Below are positions 34,541 through 42,244 of a stretch of DNA of 64,000 nt, one piece after another (position 1 is the first letter of the stretch; each line of letters opens with the position of its first letter). The notes below the pieces were generated by a model. The model was not told where the DNA came from and did not search any database. It was given only the letters and a program-made list of their open reading frames with translations. The stretch lies in contig NZ_CP194411.1 in the NCBI RefSeq assembly GCF_051603425.1, forward strand, positions 1,612,001-1,676,000, read 5' to 3'. Made by a program: the position numbers and the translations under genes. The stretch is from Selenomonas sputigena_A (GTDB taxonomy: Bacteria; Bacillota; Negativicutes; Selenomonadales; Selenomonadaceae).

Positions 34541-35310
34541 TGGAGCTTGTGGATTCCCATGCACATCTCGATGCCGAACAATTTGCAGACGACTGCGGCG
34601 CTGTGATCGAGCGCGCTGCTGCGGCCGGCATCGTGAAGATCCTCACGATGGGCGACAGCATCGAGTCCTCCGCCCGCAGCGTCGCTCTTGCCGACAGGCA
34701 TGAAGCCGTCTATGCGGCCGTCGGCATACATCCGGAAGAGGCGCGTCCGATGACAGCGGAGGATGACGACAGTCTTGCCGCGTGGACGGAAATGGAAAAG
34801 GTCGTCGCCATCGGCGAGATCGGTCTCGATTACTACTGGGAGAAGGACGAAGAAAAGCGCGCCCTGCAGCGCAGGATTTTCGTGCGCCAGCTCGATCTCG
34901 CGCGTCAGCTCCAGCTGCCTGTCTGCATCCATGACCGAGAGGCGCATGGCGATATGATAAGGCTGCTGAAAACGGAAGGGCGCGGTCTTCGCGGCGTACT
35001 GCACTGCTACTCGGGAAGCTGGGAGATGGCGCAGGAGCTTCTGCCGTACGGCTGGTATTTCGGCATAGACGGTCCCCTGACCTACAAGAATGCGGCGAAG
35101 CTGCCCGACATCGTGCGCCGCCTGCCTGCCGAGAGGATCCTCGTCGAGACGGATTCGCCTTATTTGCCGCCCGTTCCCTACCGCGGCAAGCGCAATGAGC
35201 CGGCCTATGTCCGTCACGTTGCGGAGAAGGCGGCGGAGCTTCGCGGAGAAGATTTTGAAGAGTTTGCCGCGAGAACGCGGGAGAACACGAGAGTGCTTTA
35301 TGGAATTTGA
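34537..35310 (+). CDS. tatD: TatD-family metal-dependent hydrolase/DNase
   Basis: A 257-aa TIM-barrel hydrolase. Metal ligands are visible in VDSHAHLDAEQF, IGEIGLDYYWEKD, CIHDREAHGD, GVLHCYSGSWEMA and VETDSPYLPP. Members act as 3'-5' exonucleases or on D-aminoacyl-tRNA; the exact substrate is not predictable. The gene starts at ATG 34537 within the end of metG and ends before a very strong terminator. Confidence 0.92.
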   Translation: MMELVDSHAHLDAEQFADDCGAVIERAAAAGIVKILTMGDSIESSARSVALADRHEAVYAAVGIHPEEARPMTAEDDDSLAAWTEMEKVVAIGEIGLDYYWEKDEEKRALQRRIFVRQLDLARQLQLPVCIHDREAHGDMIRLLKTEGRGLRGVLHCYSGSWEMAQELLPYGWYFGIDGPLTYKNAAKLPDIVRRLPAERILVETDSPYLPPVPYRGKRNEPAYVRHVAEKAAELRGEDFEEFAARTRENTRVLYGI

Positions 35311-35340
35311 AAGAAAATTCTTTTAACAAGATATTAAGGA

Positions 35341-35388
35341 AAAGTGGTGGAAGCCCATCGCAAAAGGGCTTCCACCACTTTCTTTTTC
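35341..35388 (+). terminator. Terminator after tatD
   Basis: AAAGTGGTGGAAGCCC pairs perfectly with GGGCTTCCACCACTTT around a 9-nt loop, followed by CTTTTTCCC. Confidence 0.92.
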
Positions 35389-35428
35389 CCTAAATATGGT
35401 ATAAAAACGGAGCAAAGTGGGGCATATA

Positions 35429-35457
35429 TTGACATCTCTGCAAAACAGTGCTACAAT
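35429..35457 (+). promoter_or_regulatory. Sigma-70 promoter for the 3D-domain gene
   Basis: TTGACA at 35429-35434, a 17-nt spacer, TACAAT at 35452-35457, about 34 nt before the start codon. Confidence 0.88.
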
Positions 35458-35490
35458 GGCCGTGTTGTTGATTTTCTAAGGGGGGATTGA

Positions 35491-36252
35491 ATGACTTTAA
35501 GGAAACTAGCACTTTGCATGGTGCTGATCCTCGGAGTTGTATTCACAACAGGTTTTACGGATGCCAAGAGAAACGTCGTAATCGACGTGGACGGCAAAAC
35601 AGTCGAGGTAAGCACCCGATACTCGAGCCCGGAACTGATCTTGCATCAGGCAGGCGTCGAGATGAGGCACAAGGATGAGTTTCAGTTAAAGAAATCGGAA
35701 AAAGAAGAAAAGATCATTGTACATCGTGCCGTGCCTGTGATCATCGAGTTTGAAGGTGACAGGCAGAAGATCTATACGACTCGCGAAAATGTGGGCGACG
35801 TGCTCATGGACTACGGATATGCCGGTGAACGCTTCGAGGCGGAAATCGACGGGGCAGCCAAGATACAGCAAAATCTCAGCATCAAGATACACGATTTGGT
35901 CGCAGAAAGAGAAAGAGAAGAAGAAGCAAGACGTGCCCAGTCTGTAGAGACATCCCGCGGCGTTATGCGCTATGTGGGAGAGTACGATATGGAAGCGACG
36001 GCCTACCTGCCGACAGATGGCGGCGGAGACGGCATTACGGCTTCCGGAATGCTTGCCCAGCGAGGTGTCGTGGCGGTGGATACGAGCGTGATTCCTTTGG
36101 GAACGCGCCTTTACATTCCTGGCTACGGCATGGCCATCGCAGGTGACACGGGCGGAGCCATCCAAGGCGAACGCATCGACCTGTGTATGGAGTCCTACGG
36201 CGAGGCCATGGAATTCGGCCGCCGTTGGGTCAAGGTCTACGTCCTTGAATAA
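35491..36252 (+). CDS. Exported 3D-domain protein with two DUF348 domains (YabE-like)
   Basis: The 253-aa product has a signal peptide (RKLALCMVLILGVVFTTGF), two DUF348 domains (about 27-75, VVIDVDGKTVEVSTRYSSPE, and 75-130, VIIEFEGDRQKIYTTRENVG), a charged helix, and a C-terminal 3D domain (about 165-253) with the aspartates in VVAVDTSVIPLGTRLYI, AIAGDTGGAI and RIDLCM. Bacillus YabE, a resuscitation-factor-like autolysin, has the same order but also a G5 domain that is lacking here. It likely acts on peptidoglycan. It holds the yabE position behind tatD, but rnmV and ksgA do not follow. Confidence 0.88.
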   Translation: MTLRKLALCMVLILGVVFTTGFTDAKRNVVIDVDGKTVEVSTRYSSPELILHQAGVEMRHKDEFQLKKSEKEEKIIVHRAVPVIIEFEGDRQKIYTTRENVGDVLMDYGYAGERFEAEIDGAAKIQQNLSIKIHDLVAEREREEEARRAQSVETSRGVMRYVGEYDMEATAYLPTDGGGDGITASGMLAQRGVVAVDTSVIPLGTRLYIPGYGMAIAGDTGGAIQGERIDLCMESYGEAMEFGRRWVKVYVLE

Positions 36253-36255
36253 CGA

Positions 36256-36293
36256 CAAAAAAGAGGCTGTCGCGAAAGCGGCAGCCTCTTTTT
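36256..36293. terminator. Terminator after the 3D-domain gene, possibly bidirectional
   Basis: AAAAAGAGGCTG and CGC pair with GCG and CAGCCTCTTTTT around a GAAA loop, with T-runs on either strand. It lies between convergent genes. Confidence 0.9.
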
Positions 36294-36344
36294 CGTCGGA
36301 AAGGCGATTCCGTATAGGGAAGCGCGCCGCCTTTCAACAGCGTC

Positions 36345-36761
36345 TTAGAGCTTGTCCAGATACGGTTCTTCGTGATATGCCTCGGCATGTTGGATCATGG
36401 CCTCGAGACGCTCGATATTCTTTTTGTGCAGGACGGCAGCAAAATCGATGCGCTTGATTTCCTCCTCGCTGAAATCGCCGGAACGGCGGGACTCCTCGAT
36501 GCGCGCCAGGCGCTCCCTGACGTCGGTGAGCTCATCGGCGAGGAGCCGCCTGTCCTGCAGGGCAAAACCGTAAACGGCGCGGATTCCCTCGCGCACCTCA
36601 TGGGCATAGCCTGCTTCGTGCGTGATGCTTTCGAGCTCCTTGGCGATTTCATAAATGATCTCGTACGGGCTGTCCGAGCTGTTGATCATGCCGAGCATCT
36701 TCATCTTGATATTCTCGAAGAGCGTATAATCAATATTTTCGTGACGGATTTCTTCTGCCAT
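36345..36761 (-). CDS. Unknown 138-aa helical protein
   Basis: Not recognised. The protein is highly charged and predicted helical (DYTLFENIKMKMLGMINS, EIIYEIAKELESITHEAGY, RRLLADELTDVRERLARIEE), with no signal peptide or membrane segment. It has its own promoter on the minus strand and faces the 3D-domain gene across a shared terminator. Codon use matches neighbouring genes, and the regulatory signals fit, so I consider it real. Confidence 0.7.
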   Translation of the reverse strand: MAEEIRHENIDYTLFENIKMKMLGMINSSDSPYEIIYEIAKELESITHEAGYAHEVREGIRAVYGFALQDRRLLADELTDVRERLARIEESRRSGDFSEEEIKRIDFAAVLHKKNIERLEAMIQHAEAYHEEPYLDKL

Positions 36762-36800
36762 ATATGCCTCGCTTTCTGCCGGGAGTATCGTCTCTTTGTT

Positions 36801-36830
36801 AGTATAGCATTGTTTTCCTTTTGTTTACAA
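36801..36830 (-). promoter_or_regulatory. Minus-strand promoter for the 138-aa gene
   Basis: On the minus strand TTGTAA (36830-36825), an 18-nt spacer, TATACT (36806-36801). Its -35 box overlaps the -35 box of the divergent promoter on the + strand. Confidence 0.7.
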
Positions 36831-36852
36831 GGAAGGAACGTCGGTCTATAAT
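36824..36852 (+). promoter_or_regulatory. Promoter upstream of the amino acid permease gene
   Basis: TTTACA at 36824-36829, a 17-nt spacer, TATAAT at 36847-36852. It implies a leader of about 190 nt before the permease start. Confidence 0.7.
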
Positions 36853-36864
36853 GGGAAAAGCAAT

Positions 36865-37010
36865 TTTAAGGAAGCGCTGCCGGAATGAACTCCGTTCGCT
36901 CGGTGCAGAATCTTCTCCCGGCGGGGAAACAAGCCGGACGCGGAGCGATGCCCTGCGGAGGCTTTGTTGACGACGGCAGGGCGAAAAAGATGCGCCAAGA
37001 TGGCGATGCT
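36865..37010 (+). repeat. Permease leader with two dispersed sequence motifs
   Basis: The leader starts with TTTAAGGAAGCGCTG, like the left end of the element at 27679, and at 36960-37010 contains the TTTGTTGACGACGGCAGGG stretch shared with 4433-4480. No known riboswitch was recognised. Confidence 0.4.
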
Positions 37011-37045
37011 GAATTTGTCGGAGCTTCTTTTATCGGGGGGATTTT

Positions 37046-38389
37046 ATGCAGAAGAAAAAAGAAATGCAGCGAGGTCTCAAGAACCGCCATTTGCAGATGA
37101 TCGCGCTCGGCGGCGCCATCGGTACGGGGCTTTTCTATGGCTCGGCCTCGACGATCAAGCTGGCGGGGCCGTCTGTCATGGCTGCCTATCTCATCGGCGG
37201 CATCGTCGTCTTCCTCATCATGCGCATGCTCGGCGAAATGGCCGTCGAGGAGCCTGTATCCGGCTCTTTCAGCCATTATGCCGCAAAGTATTGGGCAGGC
37301 TTTCCGGGCTTTTTCTCGGGGTGGAATTATTGGTTCAACTATGTGGTTGTCAGCATGGCGGAGCTTTCCGTCGTCGGCATCTATATGAATTATTGGCTGC
37401 CCGATCTGCCGCAGTGGGTTTCTGCACTCGCGACGCTCATCGTCATCACGGCGCTGAACCTTGCGGCCGTACGCGCCTACGGCGAGATGGAGTTTTGGAT
37501 GGCCATCGTCAAGGTTGCAGCCATCGTGCTCATGATCGTGCTGGGGCTCTGGCTCATTTTCCAGGGAGCGGAACCGTTTCCCGCGAATTTCAGCAACCTC
37601 TGGGCGCACGGAGGTTTTCTTCCGAACGGACTATGGGGCATGATGCTCTCTCTTACCGTCGTCATGTTCTCCTTCGGCGGCATAGAACTCATCGGCATTA
37701 CGGCAGGTGAGGCTGCTGACCCCGAGCGCTCGATTCCGCGCGCCGTCAACCAGGTCATCGGACGCATCCTGATCTTCTATGTCGGATCCATGGCCGTCCT
37801 CATGGCGCTTTGGCCATGGGATGAGGTCGGCATGGAAGCGAGTCCCTTCGTGCAGATCTTCTCGAATGTCGGCATTTTGTCCGCCGCCCATATTTTGAAT
37901 TTCGTCGTTCTGACGGCGGCCATATCCGTCTACAACTCCGCCATTTACAGCAACTCCCGGATGCTCTACGGCCTCGCCGCAGGCGGCGACGCACCGAAGA
38001 TTTTTGCGGCTCTTTCGCGTCAAGGCGTGCCCGTTGTCGGCATACTCGTTTCTTCCGGCGTCACGCTCATCGCCGTATTCCTGAATTATCTCTTTCCGGA
38101 TCAGGTGTTCATGCTCTTCCTTTCCATCGCCATGGCGTCGGTCATCATCAGCTGGGGAACCATCGTCATCACGCACCTGAAATTCCGCCGTTTCTATAAA
38201 AAAACAGACCGCCGGGCAAAATTCCGCGCACCGCTCTTCCCTGTGGCCAATTACCTCTGCCTCGCTTTTCTCGTCATGATGTACCTCCTGATGACGCAGA
38301 TTCCCGACATGCAGATCGCCGTCGCCATCCTGCCACTATGGCTTCTCCTGCTCCGGCTCGCCTATCGGCGGAAGAAGGGCAGGGAGTGA
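37046..38389 (+). CDS. Amino acid permease, APC superfamily
   Basis: A 447-aa inner-membrane transporter with about 12 hydrophobic segments. The N-terminal signature of the amino acid transporter family is clear: RGLKNRHLQMIALGGAIGTG, LFYGSASTIKLAGPS, then LGEMAVEEPVSGSFSHYA and GWNYWFNYVVVSMAELSVVG. ELIGITAGEAADPERSIPRAVNQV is the conserved loop after segment 6. The substrate is probably a neutral or aromatic amino acid, but it cannot be fixed from sequence. It is read from ATG 37046, behind GGGGGGA. Confidence 0.9.
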   Translation: MQKKKEMQRGLKNRHLQMIALGGAIGTGLFYGSASTIKLAGPSVMAAYLIGGIVVFLIMRMLGEMAVEEPVSGSFSHYAAKYWAGFPGFFSGWNYWFNYVVVSMAELSVVGIYMNYWLPDLPQWVSALATLIVITALNLAAVRAYGEMEFWMAIVKVAAIVLMIVLGLWLIFQGAEPFPANFSNLWAHGGFLPNGLWGMMLSLTVVMFSFGGIELIGITAGEAADPERSIPRAVNQVIGRILIFYVGSMAVLMALWPWDEVGMEASPFVQIFSNVGILSAAHILNFVVLTAAISVYNSAIYSNSRMLYGLAAGGDAPKIFAALSRQGVPVVGILVSSGVTLIAVFLNYLFPDQVFMLFLSIAMASVIISWGTIVITHLKFRRFYKKTDRRAKFRAPLFPVANYLCLAFLVMMYLLMTQIPDMQIAVAILPLWLLLLRLAYRRKKGRE

Positions 38390-38437
38390 GGATGGGAATT
38401 AACCTCGAGGTTTTTGTAAAAAAACGAAAAACAGGTA

Positions 38438-38466
38438 TTGACAGAACAGCATAAAATCCGTATAAT
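38438..38466 (+). promoter_or_regulatory. Strong promoter for tRNA-Thr
   Basis: TTGACA at 38438-38443, a 17-nt spacer, TATAAT at 38461-38466: full consensus. Confidence 0.9.
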
Positions 38467-38507
38467 AACTTTTGTCAGTCGCACGGATGGTCGTGCGGGT
38501 GGCGAAT

Positions 38508-38583
38508 GCTGATGTAGCTCAGTTGGTAGAGCAGCTCATTCGTAATGAGCAGGTCGTAGGTTCAAGCCCTATCATCAGCTCCA
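38508..38583 (+). tRNA. tRNA-Thr (anticodon CGU)
   Basis: A 76-nt cloverleaf: acceptor GCTGATG/CATCAGC, D-stem GCTC/GAGC, anticodon stem GCTCA/TGAGC with loop TTCGTAA (anticodon CGT), T-arm GTAGG-TTCAAGC-CCTAT, and an encoded CCA end. A consensus promoter precedes it and a terminator follows. Confidence 0.96.
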
Positions 38584-38595
38584 TTTTGGATATAG

Positions 38596-38619
38596 GCCTT
38601 CCTTCGGGGAGGCTTTTTT
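38596..38619 (+). terminator. Terminator after tRNA-Thr
   Basis: GCCTTCC and GGGAGGC-type stem closed by a TTCG tetraloop, followed by six T residues. Confidence 0.9.
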
Positions 38620-38622
38620 CGT

Positions 38623-38651
38623 TTGACGCAGGGGAAGAATCCAGTTACAAT
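38623..38651 (+). promoter_or_regulatory. Sigma-70 promoter for fabK
   Basis: TTGACG at 38623-38628, a 17-nt spacer, TACAAT at 38646-38651, about 105 nt before the fabK start. Confidence 0.75.
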
Positions 38652-38755
38652 ATCAGATAGAAACTTTTATTGCCGTGAGAGCAGAAGAACGGGCGCCGAC
38701 GGGATTTGACGCCCGATGGAAAGGCCGTGCGGCTTTTTTGAATGGAGGATATGAG

Positions 38756-39700
38756 ATGGCGAAGAGCATTACGGAGGTTTTGGGGATAAAGTATCCGATC
38801 GTCCAGGGCGCGATGGCTTGGATTTCCGATGCGAAGCTTGTGGCTGCGGTGTCGAATGCAGGCGGCGCGGGCGTTATTGCGACGGGAGGACGTTCGACGG
38901 AGTGGACGGCGGCTGAGATCGGGAAGGCTCGGGAGCTTACGGACAAGCCTTTCGGCGTCAATGTCATGCTGATGGCGCCGAACAAGGATGAGATCGTCGA
39001 TGTCATCTGCCGGGAAAAGCCGGCGTTTGTGACGCTCGGTGCAGGAAACCCCGTGCCGTTCTTTGAAAAGTTCAAGAATGCGGGCGTCAAGGTCGTTCCC
39101 GTGGTGCCGAATGTGAAGCTCGCCAAGCGCGTGGAGGCGGCGGGCGCTGATGCGGCTGTTGTCGAGGGCATGGAAGCCGGCGGGCATATCGGTGTTTTGA
39201 CGACGATGGCCTTGATGACGGAAGTCATACCCGAGGTGGAACTGCCGCTCATTATGGCGGGCGGTTTCGCCGATGGGCGCGGTCTGGCGGCGGCTCTTTT
39301 GATGGGGGCGGCGGGCGTGCAGATGGGCACGCGCTTCCTTGTGGCCGAGGAGTGCAGCGTACATCCGAACATGAAGCAGAAGCTCCTCGAAGCCGTTGAT
39401 ACGGATACGATTGTGACGGGGCTTTCGATTGGCGGTGCGGTGCGCGGGCTCAAGAATAAATTTTCGCAGGATTTCGTCGCGCTGGAGTTCTCGGGCAAGG
39501 CGACGAAGGAGGAGCTCATAAAGCGTGCGACGGGCACGAACAAGCTGGCGGCCGTCGACGGTGACGTGGAGAACGGCATGATGCAGGCGGGACAGAGCCT
39601 GCTGCCGCTCAGAAAGATCGAGCCCGTACGGGATATTGTCGAGAGCATTGTGAAAGAAGCGCGAGAGACGCTGGAAAAGGCGGCTTCCATCAAGCTTTGA
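38756..39700 (+). CDS. fabK: FMN-dependent enoyl-ACP reductase FabK
   Basis: Catalyses the last step of each fatty acid elongation cycle. ATG 38756 behind GGAGG gives 314 aa. It matches FabK of Streptococcus closely along its length: KYPIVQGAMAWISDAKLVAAVSNAGG, TDKPFGVNVMLMAP, TLGAGNPVPFFEKF, VPVVPNVKLAKRVEAAGADA and VVEGMEAGGHIG. The related nitronate monooxygenases are the alternative, but EGMEAGGHIG with AGQSLLPL near the C-terminus favours FabK. It has its own promoter behind the tRNA terminator, away from other fab genes in this window. Confidence 0.88.
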   Translation: MAKSITEVLGIKYPIVQGAMAWISDAKLVAAVSNAGGAGVIATGGRSTEWTAAEIGKARELTDKPFGVNVMLMAPNKDEIVDVICREKPAFVTLGAGNPVPFFEKFKNAGVKVVPVVPNVKLAKRVEAAGADAAVVEGMEAGGHIGVLTTMALMTEVIPEVELPLIMAGGFADGRGLAAALLMGAAGVQMGTRFLVAEECSVHPNMKQKLLEAVDTDTIVTGLSIGGAVRGLKNKFSQDFVALEFSGKATKEELIKRATGTNKLAAVDGDVENGMMQAGQSLLPLRKIEPVRDIVESIVKEARETLEKAASIKL

Positions 39701-39791
39701 GCGAAAGCCCTGCAAGAGGCGCGGGAATCCTGTCTACAGGAAAAGCAAAGGATCGGCGGTGTTGACGTCTTGTCGGGAAAGGGGCGGCGAT

Positions 39792-40421
39792 ATGAATCTC
39801 AAGGAAGCGTTTCAGGCGCAAAACAAGATTGACAGCCTTTTGGAATACATCGTGGAGTATTTGTCGGATGAAGAGAATGTGATGCTGGTGACGGACAAGC
39901 ATCTGCGCAGCAAGACGCTGCCCGGCCAGCCGGATGAGACGGTGGATGTGAGCGTCAAGAGGGACGAGGACTTTGCTGTGGACGGCCTGCTGGAGATCTG
40001 GCAGAAGCTTTTGGCTGAGAAGGAGAAACTCGGCGCTGCAATCGGCAGGGCGAAGGCAGGCATGGAGTTCAATCTCGATGCAGCCATTGACATGAACAAG
40101 CGCCGCCGCAGTTTTGACATGACGCTGCAGGAGATGGCGGGGCGCAAGAGCTACCACATGCTGCAAAAAGGCGGCGGCAAGGGGTACGTATTCAACAAGG
40201 ACGGCACGCCGACAGAATATTATTACGATATTGACCGGGTCTGGACCATTGATTATGACCGCACGAAGGTGCGCGCCTTGGCGAAGGAGATGCACCGCAC
40301 GGCGGACGCGATGTCGATCCGGATTGACGAGGCTCTTTTGTCCACGAAGGTGGATTATGTGCCGCAGTTCGATCTCGCCGGCAAGGAGAGCCTGCTCATC
40401 GAGGAAATGCTCGGCAGGTAG
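39792..40421 (+). CDS. Unknown 209-aa protein
   Basis: Not recognised. ATG 39792 follows GGGGCGGCG. The N-terminal half is helical (KEAFQAQNKIDSLLEYIVEY, GLLEIWQKLLAEKEKLGAAIG), the middle has SYHMLQKGGGKGYVFNKDG and TEYYYDIDRVWTIDYDRTKV, and the C-terminal part is helix-rich. There is no signal peptide, so it is probably cytoplasmic. It follows fabK by 91 nt and may be cotranscribed. Phage-tail or mobile-element origin is conceivable but nothing nearby supports it. Confidence 0.65.
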   Translation: MNLKEAFQAQNKIDSLLEYIVEYLSDEENVMLVTDKHLRSKTLPGQPDETVDVSVKRDEDFAVDGLLEIWQKLLAEKEKLGAAIGRAKAGMEFNLDAAIDMNKRRRSFDMTLQEMAGRKSYHMLQKGGGKGYVFNKDGTPTEYYYDIDRVWTIDYDRTKVRALAKEMHRTADAMSIRIDEALLSTKVDYVPQFDLAGKESLLIEEMLGR

Positions 40422-40448
40422 TCCCTGTCCAGCCGTCCGGCCAGGGAC
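40421..40448 (+). terminator. Hairpin at the stop of the 209-aa gene
   Basis: GTCCCTG (40421-40427) pairs with CAGGGAC (40442-40448) directly at the stop codon, without a T-run. Confidence 0.4.
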
Positions 40449-40986
40449 AGAGATCGGAGGGAATCCGGTTCAGGTGCAGATGAACTATGAGGCTGCACAA
40501 CAAAAAGTATGCTGCAAGGCAAAGGTCTGGAAAACCTTAGAATTGCCGCCAATCGACGCTTCATGACGTTCGGGCGCTGCCGCGTCATGCCGCGCTGACG
40601 TAAGAACGCGCAGTCATGAATTCGCAGAAACGTTTCGCCGACGATTCCCCTTGGGGATGATCATCGCTGGATGTCCGCCGAGGCTTGCCGACGGCAAACC
40701 GGAGCGGGCGAATGGGAGGAACTCGGGGATCTGCCCCTGGCCAGGCGGCTGGAAAGTGTGCCGAAGGAGAAGGATGCTGTTCGGACGGCTATCTGTCCGA
40801 TGTGGTGTGATACCGAAAATACAAATAACGCAAATCCAAGCCCTCCCGTTTTCCGGCCAGGTTTTCTGAAAGAAGCTTTGGCCGGGGGCGGGAGGGCTTT
40901 TTGGCGCCTGTCCGATCGGGACGGCGCGTTCAGGCAGGGACGATGTACGACATCTGCATCTGGTCTGTAAGGCGCAGGAAAAAAGC
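40449..40986 (+). other. Long non-coding region ending in a strong terminator, possible small RNA
   Basis: About 540 bases without a convincing gene. It contains inverted repeats (CATGAC/GTCATG near 40563-40590; TCGGAC/GTCCGA around 40780-40800) and ends in an excellent terminator (40838-40902). The upstream gene already has a hairpin at its stop, so the terminator may belong to an independent RNA. I checked by eye for tmRNA, RNase P RNA, SRP RNA and common riboswitch cores and found no match. Confidence 0.5.
40838..40902 (+). terminator. Strong terminator upstream of ctsR
   Basis: AAGCCCTCCCG and CCGGCCA pair with TGGCCGG and CGGGAGGGCTT across internal loops, followed by TTTTT. Confidence 0.85.
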
Positions 40987-41015
40987 TTGCAAAATGTCAA
41001 AAAGTCAAATATAAT
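40987..41015 (+). promoter_or_regulatory. ctsR operon promoter with CtsR-like operator in the spacer
   Basis: TTGCAA at 40987-40992, a 17-nt spacer, TATAAT at 41010-41015. The spacer contains two GTCAAA direct repeats (40996-41001 and 41004-41009) separated by 2 nt. The described CtsR box has GTCAAA hexamers 4 nt apart, so this is a compressed variant or one shifted copy. Placement suits autorepression. Confidence 0.8.
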
Positions 41016-41094
41016 AAGGGAAAGTCGAAGGGTTCGATGGGGAACAGCTGCAGAAGAGCGTTTTCCCAGGCAGTAAACCAGGCGGGGTGATACT

Positions 41095-41547
41095 ATGGGA
41101 AACAGCAATATTGCTGATTTGATCGAGGAATATATCCTGCGCCAGCTTGCGGCGCAGCAGGACGGCAAGGTGGAGCTTCGACGGACGGAGATCGCGGACA
41201 AGATTTCGTGTGCGCCGTCGCAGATTTCCTATGTGCTCAATACGCGTTTCACGCAGGAGAAGGGGTTTGCCGTGGAGTCGCGGCGCGGTCTCGGCGGTTT
41301 CATCCGCATCGTGCAGGTGCCGCTGCAGAACCTCGTCTACCAGGACATGCTGGAGCGATTGACGGAGGAGTCGGATATTTCTCTCGTGCAGTCCATGGTG
41401 CGCTATCTCGTGCAGCACCAGATGATCACGACGCGGGAGGCCGCGCTCGTCATGCAGTCGGTGACGACGGCCTACAAGAAGCTGAAGCCGAAGGATCGGC
41501 TGCGCTTCATCCGTTCGCTGCTTTTGACACTGGAGAAATTTTCCTAG
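41095..41547 (+). CDS. ctsR: Heat-shock repressor CtsR
   Basis: The repressor of class III heat-shock genes (clp). The 150-aa protein starts GNSNIADLIEEYILRQL and has the winged helix-turn-helix IADKISCAPSQISYVLNTRF (about 37-56), the glycine-rich wing ESRRGLGGFIRI, and the C-terminal domain (MITTREAALVMQS) that McsB targets. It is first in the operon ctsR-mcsA-mcsB-clpC and has a CtsR-like operator in its promoter. Confidence 0.95.
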   Translation: MGNSNIADLIEEYILRQLAAQQDGKVELRRTEIADKISCAPSQISYVLNTRFTQEKGFAVESRRGLGGFIRIVQVPLQNLVYQDMLERLTEESDISLVQSMVRYLVQHQMITTREAALVMQSVTTAYKKLKPKDRLRFIRSLLLTLEKFS

Positions 41548-41653
41548 CTCTTCGGGGTGTGCCGCTTCATGCAGCTTCTCGTTTGAGCGGCTGCGTTTGC
41601 CCGGCATTTCCCCGGACATTGGATTTGTGACAGATTTACGGAAGGATATCGTT

Positions 41654-42244
41654 ATGCTTTGTGATGATTGCAAGAAGAAAGAAGCCTGCGTCCATATCGT
41701 GCAGCTTACGAGGGAAGGCAGTTCGGAGATGAACCTCTGTAAGAGCTGTGCTGCAAAGTACAGTCGGGCAATGGCCGGCTTGGATGACCGCGATTATTCG
41801 GTCAGCGATTTTTTGCGCGGTGTGATCCAGAATATGCAGGAGGGGGCACCGAACGAGGAGAAGGCGGAGAGGGAGGAGGAGGCCTCCTCTCTTGTCTGCC
41901 CGAACTGCGGGATGAGCTACCATGATTTTCGGCAGATGGGAAAGATTGGCTGCAGCGTTTGCTACGAGACGTTTCGGCAGGCGCTCAAGCCGCTTTTGCG
42001 CCGCATCCACGGGACGATGGTCCATCGAGGCAAGATTCCGCATCGGACGGGAGGCGCATTGGAAATCAAGCAGCAGATCCGGCTTTTGCGCGTTCGCCAG
42101 AAGGAGGCGGTGGCAAGCGAGGCCTATGAGCAAGCGGCGGAATGCCGTGACAAGATACGTGAGCTCGAGGCAAGGCTGGCGGCCGAGGAGGCAGGCGGAG
42201 TGGAAACGGGTGATGGAGCCGGCAAGGGAAAGGGGGAGGCGTGA
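41654..42244 (+). CDS. mcsA: McsA, zinc-binding activator of protein arginine kinase
   Basis: ATG 41654 gives 196 aa beginning LCDDCKKKEACVHIVQ. Four cysteine clusters (CDDCKKKEAC, LCKSCAAKY, CPNCGMSY, CSVCYETF) form zinc modules; the C-terminal UVR motif (IRLLRVRQKEAVASEAYEQAA, about 145-175) mediates protein contact. McsA binds and activates McsB. The start overlaps no gene; the stop overlaps the mcsB start. Confidence 0.93.
   Translation: MLCDDCKKKEACVHIVQLTREGSSEMNLCKSCAAKYSRAMAGLDDRDYSVSDFLRGVIQNMQEGAPNEEKAEREEEASSLVCPNCGMSYHDFRQMGKIGCSVCYETFRQALKPLLRRIHGTMVHRGKIPHRTGGALEIKQQIRLLRVRQKEAVASEAYEQAAECRDKIRELEARLAAEEAGGVETGDGAGKGKGEA

Noticed and set aside
40680..40800. Riboswitch (lysine, cobalamin or glycine type) before ctsR
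   Set aside because: Short matches such as GGCTATCT, CTGCCCC and CCGAAGGAG occur but the surrounding conserved elements are missing, and no suitable metabolic gene follows.
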